Shown: positions 33,001 through 43,853 of the stretch, one piece after another
Layout: each line of letters starts with the position of its first letter
Numbering within the stretch: position 1 is the stretch's first letter
Origin: Bagarius yarrelli
Lineage: Eukaryota; Chordata; Actinopteri; Siluriformes; Sisoridae
NCBI GenBank assembly: GCA_005784505.1
Contig: VCAZ01000130.1
Location: forward strand, 124,057-188,056
DNA: 64,000 nt
Direction of reading: 5' to 3'
The notes under the pieces: model-generated
What the model saw: only the letters and a program-made list of their open reading frames with translations
What the model was told of the DNA's origin: nothing
Databases searched by the model: none
Made by a program: the position numbers and the translations under genes

Positions 33001-36000
33001 TTAAGAAAATAAAAGCACACAGAGTAGTATATGTAGGTAAACAGACATATAGTAGTTACAGCTACCTGTGGCAAGTGTTAGTTTTTTTTCCCCGAGCTAC
33101 AACTTCACAAACCTTAATCTCTTGGCACCCTAATATTTAATGATAGCATCAGAATACAAATTATACTAAAACAATGACAAGTGTATTTGGTTAAATCTTT
33201 CTCTTGTCCTTGAGTCAAACTTATCCTGTTTTGAAAGGTTTTATGTTGCGAATGTGGTTTTATTTATATATATATATATTTTTATTGAAATTAACATTTA
33301 ATTGGCTAATTCCTTTCTATTTTAAGTTTTCTATTTTAAATTTTAAGGAAAAAAATTCAGGAGTAGGGTTCAGTTAATCAGGAGAGGATCTATCCTCTTT
33401 AGATTAGTTTTAATAAAATCTAGTGCCTTGAATGCATTTTCTGCACCTAATCATCAAACTAATTCTGTTTGTGCAATGGTGTCTATATCTAAGTGGATCG
33501 TCCTATAGAAATAGAGAAGAATTTCTGTAGAGTGCCTTAAAAAGTCTTGATGCCCCTTGAACTTTTTCACATTTTGTCACCTTACAACTACATACGGAAA
33601 TGTTTTTAATTTTGTATGTGGTAGACCAACACAAAGTAGCACATAATTGTAAAGTGAAACAAAAATGATAAACTAAAAAGGGTGCCATGAATTTGTATTC
33701 AGCCCCCTGCACTCTGATACCCTAAATAAAATCTAGTGCAATCAGTTGCTTTCAAAAGTTACCTAATTAGTTGATAGAATCCACCCGTGTGTAATTAAGT
33801 CACTAGTGAACAAACAGTATTATGAAGACCAATGAACTCACCAGTCAGGTCAGGGATTTAAAGTTGTTTAAAGCAGTTGTTTAAAAAAACATGCCATGCT
33901 TTGAACATCTCAAAGAGCACTGTTTAATTCATCATCCAAAAATAAAAAAAAGGTTTGCCACAACTGCAAACCTACCAAGACATGGCCGTCCACCTGAACT
34001 GACAGACCAAGAAAGGAGAGCACTGGTCAGAGAAGCAGCCATGGTCACTCTAAAGAAGCTGCAGAAATCCACACCTCAGGTGGGAGAATCTGTCCACAGG
34101 ACAACTATAAATTGTGTAATCCACAAATCTGTCCTTTATGAAAGAGCGAAAAGAAGAAAGACATAAGAAGTCCTGTTTGCAGGTTACCACCAGCCATGTA
34201 GAGGACAAAGCAAACATGTGGAAAAAGGTGCTCTGGTCACATGAGACCACAGTTGGAACTTTTTGGCCTAAATGCAAAGCGCTATGTATGGTGGAAAAAA
34301 TAACACTGTTTATCACACTGAACACACCATTCTCACTGCAAAACATGGTAGTGGCAGGGACAGGAAAGCAGGGCAGAGTAATGGGAAGATGGTTGGAGCT
34401 AAATACAAGGCAATCCTGAAAGGAAACCTATTGGAGAATGCAAAATACTTAGAACTGGGAAGAAGATTTACCTTCTGACCCTAAACATACAGCCATAGCT
34501 ACCATGAAATGGTCTGGATTAGAGAATATTCATTTGTTAAAATGGTCCAGACCTAAATACCATTGAGCATCTGTGGCAAGACTTGAAAATTGCTTTTCCC
34601 TATTCAATCTGGAGAGCTTGCACTATTTTGCATAGATTTGGCAAAAATGTTAGTCTTTAGATGTGCAAAACTGGTAGAGACATACCCCAAAAGACTTGCA
34701 GCTGTTATTGCAGCGAAAGGTGGCTTTAAAAAAGTATTGATTCAGCAGGGGGGCTGATTACAAATGCATGCCACGTTTTTTTTTTTTTTTTTTTGTTTTT
34801 TTTTAATTTTGAATACCGTATATGATTTTCGTTCCCCTTCACAATTATGTGCTATTTTGTGTTGGTCTATTACATAAAATCTCAGTAAAATACATTTAAA
34901 TTTGTGGTTTTAAGATGACAAACTGAAAAATTTCAATGGGTATGAATACTTTTTCAAGGCACTGTGTATAACCTGTGCTTACAATCTGTTTACTACTCTT
35001 AAATACCAGTGGCTTATGTTTTCTTTCTAAATATGTCGTGATGATTTTGGCAGCTTTCTTGCAAGTGTAGTTTGATCATACAAAACTTCCTAGAGATTCT
35101 TAAGAAGACTCCAGCAGTTCTTGGGGGAGGGTAAGATTCTTTAGCATTGTAACTGTCTGAGAGGTTTTGTTTCACTATATTTATACCAAACAAAAAGTCT
35201 AACCAACAGTTATTTGATCACTTCTATACATTAAGATTCAAGCGTTTGTCATTTGCACATTGAGGTAATAAGTTTCTCTGTACAATAAAATTCATATTTT
35301 GCTGTCCACAGTGAATGCCAGGGAAAAACCCACAGAAATACAAATACTAACATTATTTATACTTTTTATCCTATTTTACTTTTCTTAATTAAGTGAAGTA
35401 TATTAAACAGTAGGGGGGGAGTACAATATTATGTGTAATATCAGTTTTATAATATGTGCAAAAGTGAAATAGCAGGTGGAGGTCCTGCATTTTACACTCC
35501 TGTACCTCTATCCTAAGGGTAGGAGTGTGAATAGTCCATGTTGGGAATGGGTGGGGTCTTTTAGCATTAAGGCAGCACTTCTGTGGGCCTGAAGGGCACT
35601 GGAGTCCTGATGATCTTCAGCCTTTTTCATCACTCTCTGCAGGTGTTTGCAGTCCCTTGTAGTAGTGCTGCCATGCCACACGGTGATGCAGTTGGTTAAG
35701 ACACTCTCAATAACACAGCTGTAAAGGTTGTTAAGAATCTTTATCTTTTATGCCAAACTTCCTCAGCCTCCTTAGGAAGTACAGCTGTTCATGTGCCTTC
35801 TTAGCCAGTTGGGTGGTTTGAGTGTCCATATGAGGTCCTCGCTATGTGGCCCCCCCAAGTATTTATTTATTTAGTCTTTCCACTTCCTTTGTTTTGTTTT
35901 TTTTTTGAACGTTGATCTTGTGGCACCAAAAAAAGTGAATGTTGACATTTGACCGGATTCATAAGTTGTGCGGTTTCTTTTAAGGAATCTTGCTCTTTCA

Positions 36001-37738
36001 TCTTGGAAGGGTGCTATCTATCCCTTCCTCGTTATTACCGGTCACAAAAAAATTTTAATACATCAAAAGTGAAAAAAGCTCGAACCCATGCTAAGCCAAT
36101 GGTTACTATTCTTTACTTGTTTCCACTTTCCACTTACCTACAGACCTGGCAGCAAGGACAGTAAAGCTGATGCTCTCTCTAGACAGTACAATCTGGCAAA
36201 GGACACTGTGAGACCAGAATTAATCCTACCTTCCTCAGTCATCATTTTTCCTTATGGAAGAAATCCAACAATCCCACCAAGAACCACCCCCAAATAACTG
36301 TAACCAAAACGAACAATCTGCGTCCCTGATTCATGCAATGGGTTTACACTTTAAGTTCAGGATGTCCAGGTATTTAATGGACTATGTATGCCCTGGGATG
36401 TGATAAACTGTGGGAAGTGGTGACTTGGAGGTTAAGGTGTTGGGCTGATACCAGAAAGACCAGGGTTCGATTCCCAGCACCACCAAGCCACCGTTGGGCC
36501 CCTGAGCAAGGCCCTTAACTACCAGTTGCTCAGTTGTATAAAAAAGATAAATGTAAGTCGCTCTGGATAAGGGCATCTGCCAAATGCTCTAAATGTAAAC
36601 TATGCCAAGGCCTGTCAGATCTTTACTCATTCTAAAACCCTCAAAGAACTCCCTTTTGGTCTCCACCAACCGTGGTTGATTCCTCAACGTCCCTTGTCCA
36701 ATGGTGTCTAATCCCTCTTAAGGGTCTCCCCATAACAATTAATGATTCATAAGCCAGCAGGTTTTTAGGGTTTTTGGATTACACCTTTGTACCTGCTGTC
36801 GATGACTGGATCCCTCTACTTGGCGGCCATATTAGCTTTGCCATGCCAAATAGTGTTTGTGAAGTATTGTCAGTTTCACTACCTTACAAAGCATTTCCAT
36901 TTCCATGTCTGTTTGCCTCATTTATGATTATTTTCCTGTTTTATTAGACTTCTGGTTTTTGGGTTAACTCTTTTTGCATTAGATTGACTGTGACCACAAT
37001 TTAGATTTTTTTCTTTCACATTTTAGATTAAATCTTAAAAAATTAAAGATTTAATTTTAATTTAAAAATTAATCTAAAAGATAGTTATGTAGGTATCTCT
37101 CATTAGGGAACTCCAGGTGGCGGCCAGACTTAGTTGTTATTATGGAATGCGCAAGAAAGACGTACAAATTCTAAATGCCGGTACAATTTCACCTATATTA
37201 TGACGTTGTCTGATTTTTCTGGACCTATTTTCTGGCATTGCGATAAACCACCAGCATTAAAGCATCGGCTTTGTTGGTCCAAAAATGATTGAACCACAGT
37301 TAATGTTTGTTTTTTGTTTGCATTTTGCAGTGGCAACTTGCGTCAATCGGAATCAAACATGATGGAAGTGGATTTAAGTTCTTTCCCATTGGACCCCCCA
37401 CATGCTGTTCCTCCCAATGAGAACAAAGAGCATTTTAAAGACGCGCGGTCTACTATTCAAAAACTGTGAGTTTTTTTTTTTGTTTTTTTTTTACCGGCTA
37501 ACATTTTATTTTAAAGATTAGAAGGTTCTATCTCCTACTTTAATAAAGGACCAAAAGAAAAATGCTGAACCCAGTAAAAATTATTTGAAGCTCTAACTGA
37601 TTATGATAATGTCAATATTATATTATTTTGATATATTAAATATTGTTAAACATTTGTTTCTACTCAAATTGCATCAGACTAATTATATTATATTAATTAT
37701 ATTCTTTTTTTTTCAGGTTCTCTTTTAGAAGAAAATAA
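30007..37738 (+). CDS. RILPL2: Rab-interacting lysosomal protein-like 2
   Basis: A coiled-coil adaptor that binds Rab GTPases (phosphorylated Rab8/Rab10 in mammals) and myosin Va and acts in ciliary membrane traffic. Coding exons: 30007-30300, 30411-30559, 37331-37465, 37717-37738; AG/GT junctions and phases agree, giving 199 residues (human 211). Exon 1 encodes the RH1 domain with ELGVEDVYDISYVIGKDLLK and a heptad-rich helix to about residue 90. Exon 2 encodes the RH2 core TMQELKEVLQERNQLKAQLL (about 118-137), the Rab-binding helix. Exon 3 is divergent and exon 4 supplies only LFSFRRK. The ATG context (ATATGGG) is ordinary. Intron 2 is about 6.8 kb and holds RTE, two Tc1-like elements, a LINE and a gypsy relic with a SINE. 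Confidence 0.93.
30930..31215 (-). mobile_element. RTE-clade LINE, copy D fragment (RILPL2 intron 2)
   Basis: The minus strand encodes MPIFKNKGDVQSCNNYRG, IKLMSHTMRVCERVVEARL and QQYGFMSRKSTIDAILALRK, the N-terminal part of the RTE reverse transcriptase, then upstream sequence to about 31190. It ends against the Tc1-like element at 31216. Its junction at 31157 shows the uninterrupted target of the solo LTR in copy A. Confidence 0.8.
31216..32724 (+). mobile_element. Tc1-like transposon, near-complete transposase with few lesions (RILPL2 intron 2)
   Basis: The transposase starts at 31512 (MAPHGKEPSEDLKKRIVALY) with an N-terminal helix-turn-helix pair, and ends at 32527. Visible DD34E residues: Asp in LWSDETK (near 31970), Asp in FQHDNDPKHT (near 32235), Glu in SPDLNPIEQLW (near 32340). 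Two lesions: a TGA at 31686-31688 and a one-base frameshift near 32064-32067 just before the HGGGSVMVWG segment. Inverted termini share ACACTGTTACACAAGCTGTACATTC-type sequence; the right end is near complete (CTCACTTCTGTGAC), the left end is shortened. The gene is inactive as it stands. Confidence 0.88.
33530..34966 (+). mobile_element. Tc1-like transposon relic (RILPL2 intron 2)
   Basis: Terminal repeats face each other: AGTGCCTTAAAAAGT at 33531 and ACTTTTTCAAGGCACT ending near 34964, with longer subterminal similarity (CAACACAAAGTAGCACATAA and the reverse in 34845-34870). Inside, broken frames give a helix-turn-helix-like segment with RHGRPPELTDQERRALVREA (33975-34040) and a decayed DDE domain; the final Glu region (DLNTIEHLWQD-like) is near 34550-34580. 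Many stops are present. Confidence 0.8.
35225..35945 (-). mobile_element. LINE 3' fragment, CR1/Rex1-like (RILPL2 intron 2)
   Basis: On the minus strand broken frames give KEAEEVWHK-like sequence and segments resembling a C-terminal reverse-transcriptase stretch (ESVLTNCITVWHG-like, near 35710-35670), then a 3' UTR ending in TGTGCAAATGACAAACGC near 35250. Assignment to a clade is uncertain. Confidence 0.5.
35960..36780 (+). mobile_element. Ty3/gypsy relic: RNase H end and integrase start (RILPL2 intron 2)
   Basis: Frames near 36110-36170 give FPLTYRPGSKDSKADALSRQ, the hallmark end of gypsy RNase H. After the SINE at 36413-36595 the sequence continues with a KACQIFTHSKTLKELPFG segment (36605-36660), the zinc-binding start of the integrase. 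Stops and frameshifts break it; only a short piece of the pol region remains. Confidence 0.65.
36413..36595 (+). mobile_element. tRNA-derived SINE inside the gypsy relic
   Basis: A complete-looking 183-bp copy: head GGAAGTGGTGACTTGGAGG, B-box GGGTTCGATTCCC, tail GTCGCTCTGGATAAGGGC to AAATG. Flanks TAAACTGTG (36404-36412) and TAAACTATG (36596-36604) are a 9-bp duplication with one mismatch. Confidence 0.88.
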
Positions 37739-38229
37739 CAGCAGTGTCTAACTTTACTCTAAAACAGCAGCATTTTTGAAAGGACTTTCTTTGTACACAG
37801 CCTTAAACTGTCAATCAAATGTTCTTTTGCAAAATTCTTTGTTAAATGGCGGAATTTTTCTGTTTCCAAAACAATTTGTTTATTTAACAACCTAAAGAAG
37901 TAAAAAATGACACTGCTTGTACAGTTTTAATATCCAATTTTAGGTAATTTGTCACAACAAAAATATTTTTTTGTTTTTTTATTTTAATTTTTGTATTAAT
38001 ATTTGAAAATATATTTGAATTAAAAAATTCAAACACAAATGCTGTGTGTTCAATTGTTTTTTAATTTCAGCTCCAAAAGTCAATTTTTATTGTTTATCAG
38101 TAAGTTTAAAGGACCATTAATTTTGTATCTTACGTGACATATAAGTTAATATATTTTGTTTGCTTTCTAGCAGGTTCACTTGAATTCACTCTGTTTTGAA
38201 ATAAATGAAGGTGGCAACAGCAGTGGTGA

Positions 38230-38690
38230 AATTTGAGGAAAGTGCCTTATGATTAAAACTACAATGAAAACCAAAATAGTGGTCATACAAGACAAAAATA
38301 AACAAAAATAAAATGGCTAAAATAAACAGAGACAAGAACAGAAATTATAAAAATTATAGAAACCCCTGCACCCCAACCAAGTCCACTCAGCCACACGCTC
38401 CATTTTCGTCCAGACGGATGATGGTGCTCCAGGTGTCCAGGCTTTGGATGACCTCTCATGGCTACAAAGAGAGCAGAGCAGCAGCAGCCTTCCTCTTTTG
38501 CTGCTAAGCCTTCTTCCTGATGCTGGTGAGAGGAGGGAGGAGTTTGAAGTCCTGGCTTGCAAGCAAGAGTGTTTTGCCACTCAATAAAGATTGCAAAAAA
38601 AATTCACACTGTCATAAAAAGACAATTTTTTCCTCTCACCTTAAACTGCTGCTCCCCGCCTCGTCTAGACGCCAGGACCCGTAGAGTCAG
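38230..38690. other. Unassigned stretch after RILPL2
   Basis: Contains the probable RILPL2 3' UTR end (AATAAA near 38200) and a GC-richer block at 38370-38580 that is open in two frames on opposite strands. I do not recognise either translation; it may be part of the DIRS-like element that follows. Confidence 0.25.
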
Positions 38691-38694
38691 GTTT

Positions 38695-38970
38695 CGCCCT
38701 GGGGACTGGTTTGTAACTCTGGACTTAAAGGACGCTAACTTTTAGATCCAGTGCGCTGAAGCTGTGGCACCACCCAAAAACGTACAGCCGGGAATCCTCT
38801 CTGGGAGCAGTGACGTCACACTTGGTCATCATAACAGACGCATTGACCCAAGGCTGGGGAGCCGTCTGCGGGCTCACCTGCATATAAACCGCTTGGAGCT
38901 CAAGGCAGTATTCCCAGCTTTGATAGCTTTTTTTCTGCAGGTAGAAAGTGCTTGCGTTAGCATTCGTTAG
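38695..38970 (+). mobile_element. DIRS-like retrotransposon fragment
   Basis: Frames give GDWFVTLDLKDANF (38703-38745), the start of a DIRS-type reverse transcriptase, and after an internal deletion VIITDALTQGWGAVCG (38825-38870) and INRLELKAVFPALIAFF (38885-38935), which resemble the DIRS RNase H. The catalytic core between them is absent. No tyrosine recombinase is seen. Confidence 0.55.
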
Positions 38971-39399
38971 ACAGCTTGTTTTTTGCATTTTCAGTTGTGT
39001 TTCCTGAGCATAGATATGCAACAACAGTGGTACTTAGGAATCTATTTATAATTTATCATTTATCAATTTATCAAGTAATGGATTCCTCTCCTGCTATTGT
39101 TTTTTGCACCACTTGCGACTTGTTCAGTTTTCTCTCTGTGTCAGCGGTGAGAGCTTCATGTGTAATTAATGCAAAAAAAATAATCAGGCTGACATACGTT
39201 TTCAGAACTAAAGACATGCATCCAAACTGAGGATAGTGAGAATGTGAGGGCTGTAAATTCGGTTTGGGCTGCAACTAGCTCAGGGAAAGCTGCACATGGT
39301 TCGGTTACCGTTCTAGAGGCCGTGCAACTGGGTGACTGTGAGGCGGCATAATCGCAGGTCAAAACACTGCTCTTTAGTTCCGGCCAAAACATTAAACAG

Positions 39400-39449
<50 letters not shown>
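39400..39449. repeat. Homopolymer of 50 C
   Basis: Uninterrupted C run, the longest homopolymer in the window. On the other strand it is a G run able to form quadruplex structure. It could also reflect assembly or sequencing error in length. Confidence 0.95.
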
Positions 39450-39454
39450 AGTTA

Positions 39455-40200
39455 CATACGCACTGAGAAACCTGAAAAAAGAGCTATAGTTATTAGCAAT
39501 AGTTATATACAAAATGTGAAAATGAAGACTCCGGCCATCATAGTTTACCAAGTGCCAGGCCCAGTTCTTGCCAACCATAGAAGGGTGGGCAGACAGATAT
39601 CCAAGTTGGGCAGTTTTGGGGTAGGATTGAGGACATATATACTCTGTAAAATGTAACCTATTAAATGATGTAATATCAAAAATATTGTTGTACTAATATT
39701 CTTGCTTGGGCTTAAAGAAGACATTACGTCAATATAAACAACAATATGTTTTTAAAACATTTCATTATAAAAATATGTTTTTTAAACATATGTTAAAAGA
39801 AAAGTTAATTTCATCATTCAGAATAGCTAATGACTGGACTAATAAGCACAAATTTAAGCAATATTACAATCTTTTTAAAGGTGGGGCCAACTAAATATTA
39901 AATATTCAAGTAATAGTTTAAAGAGAAAAATTATATTAACATTTAAAAATGCAATTATAGACAGATAAGCCACTAACAGGCTTTTTTTAAAGGCATCAAA
40001 ATCAATAGGTTGCATTTGGAAGCAAATATTTCCACACAAGTGTAGACAGCACAGTTACTTACAGCCAATCAAAAATGGGAAAATGTTTGATTTTGCGTTG
40101 TGATTGGTCAGGGCTTTCTACACCCCTTCCTCAAACTTTTCCCACCTCAGACTGCTTTTATTAAATCACAAATTATACAAAGGAAAATAAAAACGGATTT
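39455..40200. other. AT-rich intergenic sequence
   Basis: No gene, no recognisable transposon. The short open frames have no motifs. Confidence 0.4.
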
Positions 40201-40219
40201 GTATACTGTAGTCTATACC

Positions 40220-41290
40220 AAATTTTGATTGGGTGGGCAAGACAGACACTTGACAGACAGACACTAAAGCCAGCCTTGCCGGGAGCCAAAGCGCCTAACA
40301 TCTTGGCAAATTTTAAAGTGCTGGTTAATGCTAAACGTAAATTCAGTAAAATTGTCATTCACCCCGGCGCTAATGATGTTCAATTTGACTCAACTTCGCC
40401 AGTCGGAGATGGTATTCATCCTACCTGGGGTGGTGCTGCTGTTCTCCCTAGAAATTTGGCACATAGTCTTAAAGCTGCCATTTGACCAACTGAAGCCTAG
40501 GTCAGGAAGCAGACAGACTGGCTAAACAGACCGTCTGCTAGCTGTCTCAACTCAAAGGCCCCACAGAATTCAGTTAATTCCCAGCAAATAGAGACTCTTA
40601 TAAAGAGATATCACAGTAAAGAGACTGTGTCTGTTCCTCAAACTAGAAAATACAATAAACGTCCAAACCAGCTTAAGAGAAACAATTTAATACGGTGGCT
40701 AAAAGTAAAGCATCCACAGGTGTTGACATTTCTCAACAGCACAGCAGTAATGACTTTATGAACTACTTTAATTCCAAGATCGATAATATTAGAGATGAAG
40801 TCGTAACCATGAAGCAAACAGCCACAGTATCACATCAGATAGTGTGCTATAGATTTCCTGAGGAACAATTGCACTCATTCTCTCCTATAATTCTCTCTGT
40901 ACTTTATAAACTTATCAGAACATCTAAACCAAGTCAAATGGAATCTACATTAACCTTTGTTTGTTTCTTTTGTTATTCCGAGCTCACCGTCACCACCAAA
41001 ATCAGTTTGTATCCAGCCTATTTGGTGGATCAGCACTTGGAGAAAATAAGGCAGTTTCCCAGTGAATACCTTGTCATCTAGACAGCTGTCCAGACAAGAC
41101 CACGAAAACTGCAGCAAGAAAGCTATTGGTTTGTCCGGTCAAAGGAGAACTGACCCCCTGACTGAGGTTCTCTCAAGGTTTTTTTTATTCATTCTCTCAC
41201 AGATGAAGTTGCTTAGTTGGGGACTCCTAATTTACAGACATTAATTAAACAGAATTCAGTGTTTTAATGAGTGTTCACTCTATTGTCTTT
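40220..41290 (+). mobile_element. L2-like LINE: esterase-like ORF1 end, then 3' tail
   Basis: The first part encodes KIVIHPGANDVQF and DGIHPTWGGAAVLPRNLAHS (40345-40475), which resembles the end of the SGNH/GDSL-esterase-like ORF1 of some L2/CR1 LINEs: an NDV block and the DGIHP block with catalytic Asp and His. Next come GVDISQQHSSNDFMNYFNSK (40722-40780), typical of the ORF2 linker, and a jump to the family 3' tail (41075-41280). Almost all of the reverse transcriptase is deleted. Confidence 0.6.
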
Positions 41291-41639
41291 TTTGACCTTG
41301 AGTCTGACCGTTTTTATCTTATTTTAGTCATCATTGTTATGTTTATTCAGTAAATTAATAATAGGTTAGCTGTTTTTAGTAATTTAATTTAAAGATATTT
41401 TGATTTTGCACCAGTCATGTAAATATTTTTTTCTTCTGCAACCTGCACACATCAGGATCTTATGAGTGAATGTTATTTAGGAATTCACATAGATCACGTG
41501 AAGATGGAGCTCATTAGCCTTAAACTGCTGTGAGAATGTGGTTAATGAATGTGCAGGTTAGAAATACAACTGAAATTGCATTTAATCTGGTTGTCAAGAT
41601 TATGCTGCAAAATGTTTCCTAACTACATGTAAGATCCAA

Positions 41640-41870
41640 TGGCGGGCGGTGCATTTGGTACTTTGGCCTTCAGTAGGGACTTACTCGACTGATACACCTC
41701 TTAATACCTCCATTGTTACGTCGCAATTATAGAAATCATCAATACAAACCGCATTGTAACACGTTTCGGCATTAAAGGAAGAGACAGACATTTCAAGTTA
41801 GCTTCTGATATTGTTTAGACCAGCAGAGAAGATCTTTGCTGCCCCTGACTGCACACCACTGGTAAGATCC
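41640..41870 (+). repeat. Unclassified interspersed repeat
   Basis: Begins near GGCGGGCGGTGCATTTGG. Its part at 41797-41862 (AGCTTCTGATATTGTTTAG, CCAGCAGAGAAG, CTGACTGCACA) is about four-fifths identical to the reverse strand of 4595-4655. No coding sequence. Confidence 0.45.
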
Positions 41871-42350
41871 CTGTTATTTAAAAAAAAAATGAAGCAGCTT
41901 TCAGTGAGGTCAGAAAAATGCAGTTTTTTGGACAACATTATTTCATTATTTACATTAAGATGTCAGTTTAATGTAGTCTCAGTACAACTGTTAATATAAT
42001 AATATTAATATAATAAAACCACAATATTACAGCAATACAACTAAAGTAGTACTATACAACTGCAAATAATAAAACTAAAGTGCAAATTTAATTTTACTGA
42101 AGTGCAATAAAGTGATTAAAATTTAACCAGGATTTTATTTTCAGTACACAGTAAAATAAACAGTCAATTTAACACTAATTGCTGATTTAAACACTACATA
42201 AAATCATATATGGTCCCAAGAGTTAAAAGTAAACTATATGTAGTGTTAAATTCACTGTGTTTAAGTGGCTCCTTAAAGTGCTAAACTAGAAGTTTTACAC
42301 TTTTACTGTCACGGTAACCACACACCACCTGACCCTTTAGCCACTCGACT
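41870..42350. other. AT-rich interval
   Basis: No gene seen. Low-complexity ATTAATATAATA sequence near 41990-42010. Confidence 0.4.
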
Positions 42351-42359
42351 CAGCTTTAT

Positions 42360-43838
42360 CCAATTTCGGACTAGTCTTCGATACTATTAAAGATAGACAG
42401 CCGCAGTATAGCATCAGATAGTGCGGCATATATCCCCCGAGGAACAATTCCACTCATTGATTACTATAGGAGAGGAAGAACTTTATAAACTTATTAAATC
42501 ATCTAAACCAACAACGTGTTAGAACCGATTCCATCTAAGCTCCTAAAAGAGAGAATTCCTGAAGTTTTAGGTCTGCTTCTGAATATAATTAATTCATCAT
42601 TGTCATTTGGATATGTTCCTAAAACATTTAACCTAGCTGTTAAAAAAACACAACTTGATCCCAAAGATCTAGTTAATTTCAGACCGATCTCAAACCTCCC
42701 ATTTCTGTCTAAGATACTTGAAAATGTATCTTTACAACAAATTTTTTTCTTAGAGAAAAATTATATTTATTAAGATTTCCAGTCAGGATTTAGATCCTGT
42801 AACAGTACTGAGACTACTCTAATTAAACTTACAAATGACCTGCTGCTTTCAGCTGATAATGGTTGTCTCTCCCTATTAGTGCTATTGGACCTCAGTGCTG
42901 CATTTGACACTGTCAACCACAACATTCTTTTAATAGATTAGAAAGCCTTGTTGGCATCAGTGGAAGTGTGTTAGCATGGTTTAAATCTTACTTATCTGAC
43001 CGCCAACAATTTGTAGTAGTGAACGAAGAGGTATTATATTGCTCGCAAGTAATGTATGGAGTACATTATAAAATATGATCATATTAGCCCAGTTCTGTCA
43101 ACACTGCACTGGCTCCCTATTAAATATAGAATAGATTTTAAAATCTTGTTAATTACTTATAAAGACCTAAATGGTTTAGCACCTCGGTACCTGAGTGAGC
43201 TCCTATCCTATTTTAGTCCTCAGTGTCCGCTGCGCTTTCAGGACTCAGACAATTTAATTATACCTAGAATAACAAAATCAACTTTAGGTGGCAGATCCTT
43301 CTCTTATCTAGCACCTAAACTTTGGAATAACTTACCCTGCACTGTTCAGGAGGCAGACACACTGCCAGTTTAAAACTAGTGTAAAGACACATCTCTTTAA
43401 CCTGGCCTACACATAATACACACATTTTTATTATTCAAATCCGTTGATTTGCATCATTTGTTATTCTGAGCCCACCATCGTCACCATCACTTGGAGACAA
43501 TAAGGCTCTTGTCTTCTAAACGGCCATCTGGACAAGACCACAGAAACTTACTGCTGCATGGGTAACCTACTGGTTTATCTGGTCAGAGGAGAACTGACCC
43601 CCCGACTGAGCCTGGTTTCTCCCAAGGTTTTTTTCTCCATTTTGTCACCAATAGAGTTTTGGTTCCTGGCTGCCATCGCCTCTGGCTTGCTTAGTTAGGG
43701 ACTCTAAATTTATGGATATCAATCAAATTGACTGTTCTAATGAATGTTTAATATTGTCGTCTCTGTTTCTGTAAAGCTGCTTTGAAACAATCCTGATTGT
43801 TAAAAGCGCTATATAAATAAAGGTGACTTGACTTGACT
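42360..43838 (+). mobile_element. L2-like LINE with internal deletion
   Basis: Frames give MLEPIPSKLLKERIPEVL and FRPISNLPFLSKILE (42516-42730), then LLLSADNGCLSLLVLLDLSA with AFDTVNHNIL (42840-42930), and WFKSYLSDRQQFVVV (42980-43020). At about 43050 it passes to the C-terminal DHISPVLSTLHWLPIKYRID and later SYLAPKLWNNLP, so the YADD segment with the catalytic Asp pair is lost. The tail ends AAAGCGCTATATAAATAAAG then GTGACTTGACTTGACT. Stops also occur. Confidence 0.8.
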
Positions 43839-43853
43839 GTTTCCTCCACTCCT

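Noticed and set aside
39156..39578. 140-codon open frame on the minus strand with a glycine run
   Set aside because: The run is the 50-base C homopolymer; no domain or splice context on either side.
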